A stretch of 64,000 bases of DNA from Streptococcus parasanguinis (GCA_905188195.1 CAJJKY010000007.1:1-64000), one strand, 5' to 3'. Counted from the stretch's first letter, positions 41,853 to 52,199 are shown. The notes: generated by a model from the letters alone, not told the origin. A program made the numbers and translations.

Positions 41853-43047
41853 AAAAACGCCAACGGATGACAAAATTACAGAATTGTCAGCCTGGCAAAA
41901 AAGAAACAAGGAATATTTAGAAAAAAAAGCGCTTGAAAAAGCGGAAGAAGCTGAAACAGAGGAAACTGAAAGCGAAGAAGCAAAAGAAGACGAAGACCTT
42001 TCAGAAAAAGAGACAGCTTCCGTCTCAGAGGAAGAATCTGAAGAAATAGAAGAGTCTGAAGAGGAAGATGAATCTGAGGCCGAAGAGGATCCAGATGCGG
42101 ATGGAGAAAGTTCAGAAGGAGAAGAAGTTGATCCGGCTAAAGAGGAGCTAGATCCTTCAGAGAAACAAGAGAAAAAGCCTTCATTTTTTAAAGGCTTGAA
42201 GACGAAAAAACCAAAGAAGGAACCGACAGTGGCAAAACGCCACATCTATCGTGCCCTTCCGGTTATCGGAATCAGCTCGATTGTCGCCCTTCTCTCGATC
42301 TACTTTTTAAGCCCCTTATCCACACAGAAAGTGATTGAATTTTCAGGGAACAAGGCGGTTGACCAGCAACTCTTATATGAAAAAAGTCGCATCAAAGAAG
42401 AAGATTATACTCTGACGACTTTCCTTCATAAATCGGTCTATGAACAAAATATGAAAACGGCTAGTCCATGGATCAAAGAGGTTCACATGCATTATCAATT
42501 CCCGGTGACTTTTAAAGTCAATATCGTGGAACACAAAGTGGTTGCCTATTATGTGACCGGAGAAGACCACTATCCAGTATTGGAAAATGGAGAAGTAGTG
42601 GAGACAGTAACTCCAGCTTCGGAATTGCCGTCCTCCTATATTAGCTTGAAATTCTCAGATCGAGAATTGGTTAGACAATTTGTCCAAGAAATGAAGTCTA
42701 TTTCTTCTTCCATTACGGATAAAATTGTTTCGGTTGATCTGACACCAAGCAAGGTCACCAAGGATCTGGTGACCATCACCATGAAAAACGATAATAAAAT
42801 CTTGGTGCCTGTTTCCCAAATTACCCGCAAGCTTCCTTATTATAAAGCCATTAGTAAGCAATTAGACGATGATTCCACCATTGATATGGAGGCTGGAGTC
42901 TTCAGCTATAGTGAACAATCCATCGCAGATGCTAAAGAGCAAGCTGAAAAAGAAAAGGCTGAAAGTCCAGAAAAGCAAGAAGGACATTCTGAGGAAGCAA
43001 GCCAAGAACAGAATCCAGAAGGAGAGAATTCTTCTGGGAATGAGTAA
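41836..43047 (+). CDS. divIB: Cell division protein DivIB/FtsQ
   Basis: A 403-residue bitopic division protein that joins FtsL and DivIC at the septum. An unusually acidic cytosolic domain (about 30-115, nearly continuous Glu/Asp/Ser) precedes a basic stretch. One transmembrane helix (about 137-157), a POTRA domain beginning VIEFSGNKAVDQQ, the beta domain, and a charged Glu-rich C-terminal tail follow. This layout is usual in streptococci. Confidence 0.95.
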   Translation: MTDDNKKTPTDDKITELSAWQKRNKEYLEKKALEKAEEAETEETESEEAKEDEDLSEKETASVSEEESEEIEESEEEDESEAEEDPDADGESSEGEEVDPAKEELDPSEKQEKKPSFFKGLKTKKPKKEPTVAKRHIYRALPVIGISSIVALLSIYFLSPLSTQKVIEFSGNKAVDQQLLYEKSRIKEEDYTLTTFLHKSVYEQNMKTASPWIKEVHMHYQFPVTFKVNIVEHKVVAYYVTGEDHYPVLENGEVVETVTPASELPSSYISLKFSDRELVRQFVQEMKSISSSITDKIVSVDLTPSKVTKDLVTITMKNDNKILVPVSQITRKLPYYKAISKQLDDDSTIDMEAGVFSYSEQSIADAKEQAEKEKAESPEKQEGHSEEASQEQNPEGENSSGNE

Positions 43048-43106
43048 AGCCCATAAATTATCTCAAATAATTGAAGAAAAAATGTCCATTTTAGGCTTCT
43101 TTGTGA

Positions 43107-43112
43107 TATAAT
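43107..43112 (+). promoter_or_regulatory. Extended -10 promoter upstream of ftsA
   Basis: TGA-TATAAT with the hexamer at 43107-43112, about 80 bases before the ftsA ATG. It gives ftsA-ftsZ a start separate from the mur genes. Confidence 0.55.
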
Positions 43113-43189
43113 GAAGTTTGGATAGTTCCAACTAAAAGGGCTATAAATAGATGTAAAGTGAAAACAAATAAAGAGAGAGGACTGGTGTA

Positions 43190-44578
43190 ATGGCTAGAGA
43201 CGGCTTTTTTACAGGTTTAGATATCGGTACTAGTTCAATAAAAGTATTGGTGGCAGAACATGTCAATGGAGAAATGAATGTAATTGGAGTCAGCAATGCA
43301 AAAAGTGCTGGCGTCAAAGATGGAATTATAGTAGATATCGAAGCTGCTTCAAATGCAATTAAAAACGCAATCAGCCAAGCTGAAGAAAAAGCAGGGATTT
43401 CAATCAATCTAGTCAATGTTGGGTTGCCTGCAAACTTACTACAAATCGAAGCAACTCAAGGAATGATTCCAGTCACAAGTGATTCAAAAGAAATCACAGA
43501 TGCAGATGTTGAAAATGTTGTCAAATCTGCACTCACAAAAAGTATGACACCGGATCGTGAAGTAATCACCTTCATTCCTGAAGAATTTACAGTAGATGGA
43601 TTCCAAGGAATCCGCGATCCACGCGGAATGATGGGGATCCGACTTGAAATGCGTGGCCTTCTTTATACAGGACCTCGTACAATCTTGCACAATTTGCGTA
43701 AAACCGTTGAACGTGCAGGCTTACAAGTTGAAAACATCATCATTTCACCGCTTGCGATGATCAAAACAGTCTTGAATGAAGGCGAACGTGAATTCGGAGC
43801 AACGGTGATCGATATGGGTGGTGGCCAAACAACGGTGGCATCTGTTCGTAGCCAAGAACTTCAATTTACAAATATCTATCAAGAAGGTGGCGATTATGTT
43901 ACCAAAGATATTTCTAAAGTATTGAAAACTTCTCAAAAATTGGCAGAAGGCTTGAAGTTCAACTACGGTGAAGCCTATGTGCCATCTGCTGGAAACGAAG
44001 TCTTCCATGTGGAAGTCATCGGTGAAGTAGAGCCAGTTGAAGTGACTGAGAAGTATTTAGCTGAAATCATTTCAGCACGTATCAAACACATCTTTGAGCA
44101 AATCAAACAAGACCTTGAGAGAAGACATTTGTTGGATCTTCCTGGAGGTATTGTGATTATCGGTGGAGGAGCGATCCTTCCTGGTGTTGAAGAATTGGCT
44201 CAAGAAGTCTTTGGTGTAAATGTGAAATTGTTTGTTCCAAATCAAATTGGAATTCGCAATCCAGCTTTTGCCCATGTGATTAGCTTGTCTGAATATGCAG
44301 GCAATTTGACAGATGTGGATATTATTGCTCAAGCTGCGGTTCATGGAGACGAAGTCTTGCGTCAACAACCGATTCAATTTGATCGTCCAGTGCAACCACA
44401 AGTACAACCACAACCTGCTGCTCCAGCACAACCGGTAGTACCTGCATACAATGCTGAGAAGATTGAATCTCCAGTGGATGCTCAAGAAATTCCAGCAGCA
44501 AGCAATGATAGCAAACAAGAACCAAAAACTACATTCACAGACCGAATGAAAAATTTGATCGGTAATATGTTTGATTAA
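43190..44578 (+). CDS. ftsA: Cell division protein FtsA
   Basis: An actin-like ATPase of 462 residues that anchors FtsZ to the membrane. The phosphate-1 loop is TGLDIGTSSIKVLVAE, phosphate-2 ATVIDMGGGQTT and the adenosine motif IVIIGGGAILPGV. A Gln/Pro-rich linker (about 400-430) leads to the C-terminal amphipathic membrane helix FTDRMKNLIGNMFD. It precedes ftsZ by 15 bases. Confidence 0.98.
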   Translation: MARDGFFTGLDIGTSSIKVLVAEHVNGEMNVIGVSNAKSAGVKDGIIVDIEAASNAIKNAISQAEEKAGISINLVNVGLPANLLQIEATQGMIPVTSDSKEITDADVENVVKSALTKSMTPDREVITFIPEEFTVDGFQGIRDPRGMMGIRLEMRGLLYTGPRTILHNLRKTVERAGLQVENIIISPLAMIKTVLNEGEREFGATVIDMGGGQTTVASVRSQELQFTNIYQEGGDYVTKDISKVLKTSQKLAEGLKFNYGEAYVPSAGNEVFHVEVIGEVEPVEVTEKYLAEIISARIKHIFEQIKQDLERRHLLDLPGGIVIIGGGAILPGVEELAQEVFGVNVKLFVPNQIGIRNPAFAHVISLSEYAGNLTDVDIIAQAAVHGDEVLRQQPIQFDRPVQPQVQPQPAAPAQPVVPAYNAEKIESPVDAQEIPAASNDSKQEPKTTFTDRMKNLIGNMFD

Positions 44579-44593
44579 GGAGTGTAAGTATTT

Positions 44594-45859
44594 ATGACAT
44601 TTTCATTTGACACAGCAGCGGCACAAGGTGCAGTAATTAAAGTAATCGGTGTCGGTGGCGGTGGCGGTAACGCCATCAATCGTATGATTGACGAAGGCGT
44701 TGCCGGAGTAGAATTCATCGCAGCTAATACAGATGTTCAAGCACTTTCAAGTGCTAAGGCTGAAACAGTTATCCAATTGGGTCCAAAATTGACTCGTGGA
44801 TTGGGTGCTGGAGGTCAACCTGAAGTTGGTCGTAAGGCAGCTGAAGAAAGCGAAGAAGTGTTAACAGAAGCTTTGCAAGGTGCAGACATGGTCTTCATCA
44901 CTGCAGGGATGGGTGGAGGATCTGGTACAGGTGCTGCACCAGTCATCGCTCGTATTGCCAAAGCTGTAGGTGCTTTGACAGTAGCCGTTGTCACTCGTCC
45001 ATTCGGGTTTGAAGGCTCAAAACGTGGCAACTTCGCTATTGAAGGGATCAACGAACTTCGCGAACATGTAGATACATTGTTGATTATTTCTAATAACAAC
45101 TTGCTTGAAATTGTGGACAAGAAGACACCGCTTCTTGAAGCGTTGAGTGAAGCAGATAACGTTCTTCGTCAAGGTGTTCAAGGGATCACTGACTTGATCA
45201 CAAGTCCTGGATTGATCAACCTTGACTTTGCAGACGTGAAGACTGTTATGGAAAACAAAGGAAATGCCCTCATGGGTATTGGTGTTGGTAGCGGTGAGGA
45301 ACGCGTTATCGAAGCGGCTCGTAAAGCTATTTACTCTCCACTTCTTGAAACTACAATTGATGGTGCAGAAGACGTGATCGTCAACGTAACAGGTGGTTTG
45401 GATATGACATTGATCGAAGCAGAAGAAGCTTCAGAAATTGTGAACCAAGCTGCAGGTCACGGAGTGAACATCTGGTTGGGTACATCTATTGATGAATCTC
45501 TTAAAGATGAAATCCGCGTGACGGTTGTTGCAACTGGTGTCCGTCAAGACAAGGTAGAACGCGTTAGTGGCATTGCTTCCTCACAACGTCCTTATAAAAC
45601 AGGACCACGTGAACAACGCCCACAAGCTGCACCATTTGACCGTGAATTTGATTTGAAACAAGATGTTGAATTGCCAACAACTCCAAGTCGTCCAGCGGTA
45701 GAACCAAACCGTGGCTCAGCCTTTGGTGATTGGGATATTCGTCGTGAGAATATCGTTCGCCAAACTGAACCAACATCAACACATCAAGTTGATCGTTATG
45801 TAGATTCATCTTCAGATGATGATGAATTGGAAACACCACCATTCTTCCGGAATCGTTAA
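44594..45859 (+). CDS. ftsZ: Cell division protein FtsZ
   Basis: The tubulin-like GTPase that forms the Z ring, 421 residues. The tubulin signature is GGGSGTGAAPV, the T3 and synergy loops are present (NLDFADVKTVM), and the disordered linker ends in the conserved tail DDELETPPFFRNR that binds FtsA and SepF. Confidence 0.99.
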   Translation: MTFSFDTAAAQGAVIKVIGVGGGGGNAINRMIDEGVAGVEFIAANTDVQALSSAKAETVIQLGPKLTRGLGAGGQPEVGRKAAEESEEVLTEALQGADMVFITAGMGGGSGTGAAPVIARIAKAVGALTVAVVTRPFGFEGSKRGNFAIEGINELREHVDTLLIISNNNLLEIVDKKTPLLEALSEADNVLRQGVQGITDLITSPGLINLDFADVKTVMENKGNALMGIGVGSGEERVIEAARKAIYSPLLETTIDGAEDVIVNVTGGLDMTLIEAEEASEIVNQAAGHGVNIWLGTSIDESLKDEIRVTVVATGVRQDKVERVSGIASSQRPYKTGPREQRPQAAPFDREFDLKQDVELPTTPSRPAVEPNRGSAFGDWDIRRENIVRQTEPTSTHQVDRYVDSSSDDDELETPPFFRNR

Positions 45860-45861
45860 TC

Positions 45862-46530
45862 ATGAATCTGGTAGAGAATGCTGATCTTGTTCGGCAACAA
45901 GTAGAAACAGCAAGAAACAAAGCTAACCGTCAAGATCAAGTTAATGTGATAGCTGTCACCAAGTATGTGGATGTTGCCACAACAGAAGCACTGGTGAAAA
46001 CAGGTATCCAACATATCGGTGAAAATCGTGTCGATAAATTCCTAGAAAAGTATCAAGCTCTCAAAGAGTATGACCTCACTTGGCACTTGATTGGGAGCCT
46101 CCAACGGCGGAAAGTAAAAGACGTGATCAATCTCGTCGATTACTTTCATGCCTTGGATTCAGTGAAGCTGGCTCAAGAAATTCAAAAGCGAGCAGAACAC
46201 CCGATCAAGTGTTTCCTCCAAGTGAACATTTCTGGTGAAGAAAGTAAGCATGGATTTGCACCCGATGAACTGGATGATGTTTTAGCGGAAATCGCACAGC
46301 TGGACAAAATTGAAATTGTTGGTTTAATGACGATGGCTCCTTTTGAGGCTAGTCAAGAAGAGTTGCAGGATATTTTTTCAAAAACTCACCAACTTCAGAA
46401 ACAACTAGAAAAGAAACAATTAAAAAATATGCCTTTTTCAGAACTAAGTATGGGTATGAGTCGTGACTTTGAAGTAGCCATTGCGAACGGAGCGACTTAT
46501 GTTAGAATTGGGACATCATTTTTTAAATAG
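45862..46530 (+). CDS. ylmE: PLP homeostasis protein (YggS/YlmE family)
   Basis: A 222-residue TIM-barrel protein of the alanine-racemase N-domain fold that binds PLP without a known reaction. The PLP Lys is in VIAVTKYVD (about residue 34), and later motifs are HLIGSLQRRKVK, FLQVNISGEESKHGF and SMGMSRDFEVAI. It begins two bases after ftsZ. Confidence 0.95.
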   Translation: MNLVENADLVRQQVETARNKANRQDQVNVIAVTKYVDVATTEALVKTGIQHIGENRVDKFLEKYQALKEYDLTWHLIGSLQRRKVKDVINLVDYFHALDSVKLAQEIQKRAEHPIKCFLQVNISGEESKHGFAPDELDDVLAEIAQLDKIEIVGLMTMAPFEASQEELQDIFSKTHQLQKQLEKKQLKNMPFSELSMGMSRDFEVAIANGATYVRIGTSFFK

Positions 46531-46539
46531 GAAAGAACT

Positions 46540-47169
46540 ATGTCATTAAAAGATAAATTTAACAACTTTATTGACTACTTCACAGAAGACGGTGAAGAAG
46601 TAGAAGTTCGCGAGGCAAAAGCAGCTGGGGCGGAAACACAACCAGTTCCACAGCCACAGCCGACTCCTCAAGTGACTTCTCCGCGTCCACAGATTAGTCA
46701 AAGAGAACCAGTAAAACCAAAACCGACTCCTGTCGCACCTGTTACGACTCCAGTGTCTACAGCGGCAGTGAAGGAACCTGTTTCAACAACGAAGAATACA
46801 TCTGAAAATATTACTCGCTTGCATGAACGTCAACGTGAATTGGCTGCTAATCGTGCGAATACAGATGAAAAGATTACCATTGATGTACGCTATCCCCGCA
46901 AATACGAGGAAGCGACTGAAATTGTTGATCTATTACTATCTAATGAGAGTATCTTGATTGACTTCCAATATATGACAGAAGTACAAGCACGTCGTTGTTT
47001 AGATTATTTGGATGGGGCTCGTTATGTTTTAGCAGGAAATCTTCGTCGTGTTGCAAGTACCATGTACTTGTTGACTCCAATTAATGTAGTCGTTAACATT
47101 GAAGATATCCGCCTTCCAAATGATGTGGAAGTGACAGAATTTGACTATGATATGAAACGTAATCGTTAA
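46540..47169 (+). CDS. sepF: Cell division protein SepF
   Basis: A 209-residue membrane-binding partner of FtsZ. The N-terminal amphipathic helix MSLKDKFNNFIDYF inserts in the membrane, a Pro/Thr/Gln-rich linker (about 30-95) follows, and the C-terminal SepF domain contains DVRYPRKYEEATEIVDLLL and the ring-forming core LDYLDGARYVLAGN. Confidence 0.96.
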   Translation: MSLKDKFNNFIDYFTEDGEEVEVREAKAAGAETQPVPQPQPTPQVTSPRPQISQREPVKPKPTPVAPVTTPVSTAAVKEPVSTTKNTSENITRLHERQRELAANRANTDEKITIDVRYPRKYEEATEIVDLLLSNESILIDFQYMTEVQARRCLDYLDGARYVLAGNLRRVASTMYLLTPINVVVNIEDIRLPNDVEVTEFDYDMKRNR

Positions 47170-47170
47170 G

Positions 47171-47434
47171 ATGATTATCTTTCAATACTTATCAAATATC
47201 ATTCAAATCTATTCCATCATTCTTGTCATCTATGCCTTACTATCTTGGTTCCCTGGGGCACCTCAGAGTACTCTTGGACAAATGGTTCACCGCCTAGTTG
47301 AACCATTTTTGAGCCTTTTTAGAAAGTTACCATTGCAGTTTGGGGGCTTGGATTTTACGGTTCTTGTAGCACTTTTGGTCTTGAACTTGATGAATCAGTT
47401 ATTAGCCCGCTTGTTCCTACTTTTGATTGGATAG
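47171..47434 (+). CDS. ylmG: YggT/YlmG family membrane protein
   Basis: An 87-residue protein with two hydrophobic helices (about 5-27 and 62-84) and the family signature YALLSWFPGAPQSTLGQMVHRLVEPFL read in segments. Usually encoded between sepF and ylmH; linked to division or nucleoid distribution but with no known biochemical role. Confidence 0.93.
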   Translation: MIIFQYLSNIIQIYSIILVIYALLSWFPGAPQSTLGQMVHRLVEPFLSLFRKLPLQFGGLDFTVLVALLVLNLMNQLLARLFLLLIG

Positions 47435-47440
47435 AATACG

Positions 47441-48232
47441 ATGGGACAGACAGAGATTTACCAACATTTCAATCGCGAAGATCACGAATTCATTGATCGT
47501 TGTATTGAATTGTCTGAAAGAGTGGTGGAACGCTATTCTGTTGAGGTGACGGGTTTTTTAAACCCTCACCAGGTCACTATTTTACGAAATGTCGCGGCAA
47601 GCTACCAATTACAGGTCTTTGCTTCCAGTGATGAGCAGAAAATGGAGTATGCTAAGGTTATTGTTGCTCCGGATTATTACCAATTAGATCCAAGTGACTT
47701 TGATCTGGCCTTATTGGAAATGGTCTATGCTTCAAAATTTCATCACTTGACCCATTCCCAGGTACTGGGGACTATTGTTCACCAATTAGGTGTGGAGCGC
47801 AAGTCCTTTGGAGATATTCTAACGAGTGATGGAAAGATCCAAGTATTTGTTGAACAGCGTTTTGTTCACTATTTCATGGATCACATCCAGAAAATTTCTC
47901 GGGTACCTGTTAAGCTGAGGGAAGTTCCTCTCTCTGAACAAATGATCGTAGAGGAAGAAAGCCAGCAGCGAGATATTCTCGTGTCGAGTTATCGGTTAGA
48001 TAAGGTGATTGCTGGGACCTTCAAGCTTTCGCGCTCACAAGCTAGTCAGTTGATTAGTTCTGGTCTAGTGAAAGTTAACTATGCGACTACTTCCAATGTT
48101 AGCTATGCTGTAGGTCTGAATGATTTAGTCAGTGTTCGACGCTTTGGGCGTCTTAAAATTGTTTCTGAAAATGGTATTTCAAAGAGTGGAAAATATAAAG
48201 TAACTGTTGAAGTACTCTTAAGTAAAAAATGA
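47441..48232 (+). CDS. ylmH: RNA-binding S4 domain protein YlmH
   Basis: A 263-residue protein with an N-terminal alpha/beta domain and a C-terminal S4 RNA-binding domain (about 185-250: YRLDKVIAGTFKLSRSQASQLISSGLVKVN read in segments). Work in B. subtilis links YlmH to rescue of stalled 50S-nascent chain complexes as well as division. It sits between ylmG and divIVA. Confidence 0.93.
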   Translation: MGQTEIYQHFNREDHEFIDRCIELSERVVERYSVEVTGFLNPHQVTILRNVAASYQLQVFASSDEQKMEYAKVIVAPDYYQLDPSDFDLALLEMVYASKFHHLTHSQVLGTIVHQLGVERKSFGDILTSDGKIQVFVEQRFVHYFMDHIQKISRVPVKLREVPLSEQMIVEEESQQRDILVSSYRLDKVIAGTFKLSRSQASQLISSGLVKVNYATTSNVSYAVGLNDLVSVRRFGRLKIVSENGISKSGKYKVTVEVLLSKK

Positions 48233-48241
48233 GGAGGAGTT

Positions 48242-49069
48242 ATGGCTCTTACTGCTTTAGAAATTAAAGATAAAACTTTTGGCGTTAAATTTAGAGGGTA
48301 TGATGCGAACGAAGTAGAAGAATTTCTAGATATCGTTGTTCGCGATTATGAAGATCTTGTTCGTTTAAATCATGATCAAGAAGCAAAAATTCAAGCTCTT
48401 GAAGAACGCTTAAACTATTTTGATGAAATGAAAGATTCATTGAGTCAATCTGTTTTGATTGCACAAGATACTGCTGAACGTGTCAAACAAGCAGCTAACG
48501 AACGTTCTGAAAATATTGTTCGTCAAGCTGAACAAGATGCACAGCACTTAGTGGATGAAGCAAAACAAAAAGCAAATGAAATCCTTCGTCATGCAACGGA
48601 TAATGCCAAGAAGGTTGCCGTTGAAACAGAGGAATTGAAGAACAAGACACGCGTCTTCCATCAACGTTTGAAATCAACCATCGAAAGCCAATTGAGCATT
48701 ATCGATACACCTGAATGGGATGAAATTCTTCGTCCAACAGCTATGTACATTCAAACAAGTGATGAAGCTTTCCGTGAAATTGTGGAGAAAGCTTTGGGTG
48801 AATCAGTTCACCATCATCATGCAGAAGATGATAACATTGATTTGACTCGTCAATTCTCTCCAGCTGAAATCGAAGAATTGCAAAAACGCATCGAAGCTGC
48901 TAATTTAGAATTGGGGGCAACACAAGCGTTTGAAGGTTTGAATGAAAAAGTTCAATCCGCTTTAGAAGAAGCAGAGCACGCTCGTCATGAAAATGAGGAA
49001 GTCGTTGCGGTTGAAGAAACTGTTCAACCAGAAGATGATGCAAATCGTGAATCTGTCAATATTTTATAA
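48242..49069 (+). CDS. divIVA: Cell division initiation protein DivIVA
   Basis: A 275-residue tropomyosin-like coiled-coil protein that binds curved membrane at the septum and poles. The N-terminal lipid-binding domain (FGVKFRGYDANEVEEFLD) is followed by a long coiled coil (about 35-150) and an acidic C-terminal tail. A TATAAT at 49065-49070 overlaps the stop and may start the ileS leader. Confidence 0.97.
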   Translation: MALTALEIKDKTFGVKFRGYDANEVEEFLDIVVRDYEDLVRLNHDQEAKIQALEERLNYFDEMKDSLSQSVLIAQDTAERVKQAANERSENIVRQAEQDAQHLVDEAKQKANEILRHATDNAKKVAVETEELKNKTRVFHQRLKSTIESQLSIIDTPEWDEILRPTAMYIQTSDEAFREIVEKALGESVHHHHAEDDNIDLTRQFSPAEIEELQKRIEAANLELGATQAFEGLNEKVQSALEEAEHARHENEEVVAVEETVQPEDDANRESVNIL

Positions 49070-49070
49070 T

Positions 49071-49294
49071 TTTGTAAAAACAGGTCCATTAATGATAGAT
49101 CTAGCGAGCAGATGATGGTGGAAGATCTGCACTCCCTCTTAATGGATGATCCTTTTACAGTATTCGTTCTGAACCCTTGAGTAAGAACGGACGTTTCCCT
49201 CGTTACGGGATGAGAGGAGAAGGTCGCTTGCGACTTCTCGAACAAAGGTGGTACCACGAGCAATCGTCCTTTTTAGGATGCTCGTGTTTTTTTT
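49071..49294 (+). promoter_or_regulatory. T-box riboswitch, isoleucine specifier (ATC)
   Basis: The T-box sequence AGGTGGTACCACGAG (about 49246-49260) precedes a terminator stem cacgagca / tgctcgtg and eight T (to 49294). Stem I has base gtaaaa/ttttac, then tccattaa/ttaatgga, and a distal part AGCGAG and GGTGGAAG. The 3' specifier side reads tgATCc, placing ATC (Ile) at 49149-49151. The same tg-codon layout occurs in the valine T-box. Confidence 0.9.
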
Positions 49295-49322
49295 ATAGCT
49301 TTTAAATCAATAAGGAGACACA

Positions 49323-52115
49323 ATGAAACTCAAAGAAACATTGAATCTTGGAAAAACAGCTTTTCCAATGCGGGCTGGGCTTCCAACGAAGGAACCAGTT
49401 TGGCAAAAAGAATGGGAAGATGCAAAACTCTATCAACGCCGTCAAGAGTTGAATGAAGGGAAACCGCATTTTACCCTTCATGATGGCCCTCCCTATGCTA
49501 ACGGAAACATTCACGTAGGACATGCTATGAACAAGATTTCAAAAGATATCATTGTTCGTTCCAAGTCTATGTCAGGATTTTACGCCCCTTATATTCCAGG
49601 TTGGGATACCCATGGTTTGCCAATTGAGCAAGTCTTGGCTAAACAAGGCGTGAAACGTAAAGAAATGGACTTGGTTGAGTACTTGAAACTCTGTCGAGAA
49701 TATGCTCTTTCTCAAGTAGATAAACAACGCGAAGACTTCAAACGCTTAGGTGTTTCAGGTGATTGGGATCATCCTTATGTAACCTTGACGCCTGACTATG
49801 AAGCAGCACAAATCCGTGTCTTTGGTGAAATGGCCAATAAAGGCTATATCTACCGTGGGGCTAAGCCAGTTTACTGGTCTTGGTCTTCTGAATCAGCCCT
49901 TGCTGAAGCAGAGATTGAATACCATGATTTGGTTTCAACGTCTCTTTACTATGCGAACAAAGTTAAAGATGGTAAGGGTGTCCTAGATACAGATACCTAC
50001 ATCGTTGTCTGGACAACAACTCCATTTACGGTTACAGCTTCTCGTGGATTGACGGTAGGTGCAGAGTTTGATTATGTCGTAGTGAAACCTGCTGGATCTG
50101 ACCGCAAGTATGTCGTAGCATCTGAGCTTTTGCCAAGCCTTTCTGAAAAATTCGGTTGGGAAAATGCTGAAGTCCTTGCGACTTACCAAGGAAAAGAATT
50201 GAACCATATCGTGACAGAACACCCATGGGATCCTGAAGTGGATGAATTGGTGATCCTTGGTGAGCATGTAACCCTTGATTCAGGTACTGGTATCGTCCAT
50301 ACCGCTCCTGGTTTTGGTGAGGATGACTACAATGTAGGGATTGCCAATGGCCTCGAAGTTGCTGTTACGGTTAACGAACGCGGAATCATGATGGAAAATG
50401 CTGGCCCTGACTTTGCAGGTCAGTTCTATGACAAGGTTGTTCCAACGGTTGTCGAAAAACTTGGCGATTTGCTCCTTGCTCAAGAAGAAATCTCTCACTC
50501 CTACCCATTTGACTGGCGGACGAAAAAACCAATCATCTGGCGTGCAGTTCCACAATGGTTTGCCTCAGTATCGAAATTCCGTCAAGATATCTTGGACGAA
50601 ATTGAAAAAGTGAAGTTCCACTCAGAATGGGGGAAAGTGCGTCTTTATAACATGATTCGTGACCGTGGTGACTGGGTCATCTCTCGTCAACGTGCCTGGG
50701 GTGTGCCTCTTCCAATCTTCTATGCAGAAGATGGAACACCAATCATGACAGTTGAAACCATCGAACATGTAGCGCAACTCTTTGAAGAGCATGGTTCGAT
50801 CATCTGGTGGCAACGTGAAGCGAAAGACCTCTTGCCAGAAGGATTTACGCATCCTGGTTCACCGAATGGCGAATTTACAAAAGAAACAGATATCATGGAC
50901 GTCTGGTTCGACTCAGGTTCATCATGGAATGGGGTCGTGGTTAACCGTCCAGAACTCAAATACCCAGCAGATCTTTACCTAGAAGGTTCAGACCAATACC
51001 GTGGTTGGTTCAACTCATCACTCATCACATCTGTGGCGAACCATGGTGTAGCGCCTTATAAACAAATCTTGTCACAAGGTTTCGCCTTGGATGGTAAAGG
51101 TGAGAAGATGTCGAAATCTCTTGGGAACACCATTGCTCCAAGCGATGTTGAAAAGCAATTTGGTGCTGAAATCTTGCGTCTCTGGGTAACAAGTGTAGAC
51201 TCAAGCAACGACGTGCGTATCTCAATGGATATCTTGAGCCAAGTGTCTGAGACTTACCGTAAGATCCGGAATACTCTTCGTTTCTTGATTGCCAATACTT
51301 CTGACTTTAACCCAGCTGAGGATGCAGTTGCTTATGACGAGCTTCGTTCAGTGGACAAGTACATGACCATTCGCTTTAACCAGCTTGTCAAGACCATTCG
51401 TGATGCTTATGAAAACTTTGAGTTCTTGACGATCTACAAGGCGCTTGTTAACTTTATCAACGTTGACTTGTCAGCCTTCTACCTGGATTTTGCCAAGGAT
51501 GTTGTTTACATCGAAGGAGCTAAATCCCTCGAACGCCGTCAAATGCAAACAGTCTTCTATGATATCCTTGTGAAAATCACGAAACTCTTGACTCCAATTC
51601 TTCCTCACACTGCTGAAGAAATCTGGTCTTATCTTGAGTTTGAAGCGGAAGACTTCGTTCAATTGTCAGAATTGCCAGAAGCAGAAACGTTTGCCAACCA
51701 AGAAGAAATCTTGGATACTTGGTCAGCCTTCATGGACTTCCGTGGTCAAGCTCAAAAAGCCTTGGAAGAAGCGCGGAATGAAAAAGTGATTGGTAAATCA
51801 CTTGAAGCTCATTTGACAGTTTATCCAAATGAAGTTGTGAAAACACTTCTTGGAGCTGTTGATAGCAATGTTGCTCAACTCTTGATTGTTTCTGAATTGA
51901 CCATCGCAGAAGGCTCGGCTCCAGAAGGTGCAGTGACCTTTGACGATGTAGCCTTCACAGTTGAACGTGCCGCTGGTGAAGTTTGTGACCGTTGCCGTCG
52001 CATCGATCCAACAACGGCTGAACGTCACTACCACGCAACCATCTGTGATCACTGTGCAAGCATCGTCGAAGAAAATTTTGCGGACGCAGTCGCAGAAGGA
52101 TTTGAAGCTAAATAA
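49323..52115 (+). CDS. ileS: Isoleucyl-tRNA synthetase
   Basis: Class Ia synthetase of 930 residues. The HIGH box HVGH is at 64-67 and KMSKS at 595-599, with the CP1 editing domain between and the anticodon domain after. The C-terminal zinc finger has CDRC and CDHC pairs, typical of the bacterial type. It is controlled by a T-box with an Ile codon and ends at a long terminator. Confidence 0.98.
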   Translation: MKLKETLNLGKTAFPMRAGLPTKEPVWQKEWEDAKLYQRRQELNEGKPHFTLHDGPPYANGNIHVGHAMNKISKDIIVRSKSMSGFYAPYIPGWDTHGLPIEQVLAKQGVKRKEMDLVEYLKLCREYALSQVDKQREDFKRLGVSGDWDHPYVTLTPDYEAAQIRVFGEMANKGYIYRGAKPVYWSWSSESALAEAEIEYHDLVSTSLYYANKVKDGKGVLDTDTYIVVWTTTPFTVTASRGLTVGAEFDYVVVKPAGSDRKYVVASELLPSLSEKFGWENAEVLATYQGKELNHIVTEHPWDPEVDELVILGEHVTLDSGTGIVHTAPGFGEDDYNVGIANGLEVAVTVNERGIMMENAGPDFAGQFYDKVVPTVVEKLGDLLLAQEEISHSYPFDWRTKKPIIWRAVPQWFASVSKFRQDILDEIEKVKFHSEWGKVRLYNMIRDRGDWVISRQRAWGVPLPIFYAEDGTPIMTVETIEHVAQLFEEHGSIIWWQREAKDLLPEGFTHPGSPNGEFTKETDIMDVWFDSGSSWNGVVVNRPELKYPADLYLEGSDQYRGWFNSSLITSVANHGVAPYKQILSQGFALDGKGEKMSKSLGNTIAPSDVEKQFGAEILRLWVTSVDSSNDVRISMDILSQVSETYRKIRNTLRFLIANTSDFNPAEDAVAYDELRSVDKYMTIRFNQLVKTIRDAYENFEFLTIYKALVNFINVDLSAFYLDFAKDVVYIEGAKSLERRQMQTVFYDILVKITKLLTPILPHTAEEIWSYLEFEAEDFVQLSELPEAETFANQEEILDTWSAFMDFRGQAQKALEEARNEKVIGKSLEAHLTVYPNEVVKTLLGAVDSNVAQLLIVSELTIAEGSAPEGAVTFDDVAFTVERAAGEVCDRCRRIDPTTAERHYHATICDHCASIVEENFADAVAEGFEAK

Positions 52116-52118
52116 AAT

Positions 52119-52161
52119 CCATAAAAAAAGAAGTTCCATAAAGGAACTTCTTTTTTTATGG
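52119..52161. terminator. Terminator of ileS, strong in both directions
   Basis: A perfect 19-bp stem with arms 52119-52137 and 52143-52161 and a 5-base loop, containing A and T runs on both sides. Confidence 0.9.
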
Positions 52162-52199
52162 CTAGAATGGTGTAGAGATTCATGCATTAAGGAAAGAAA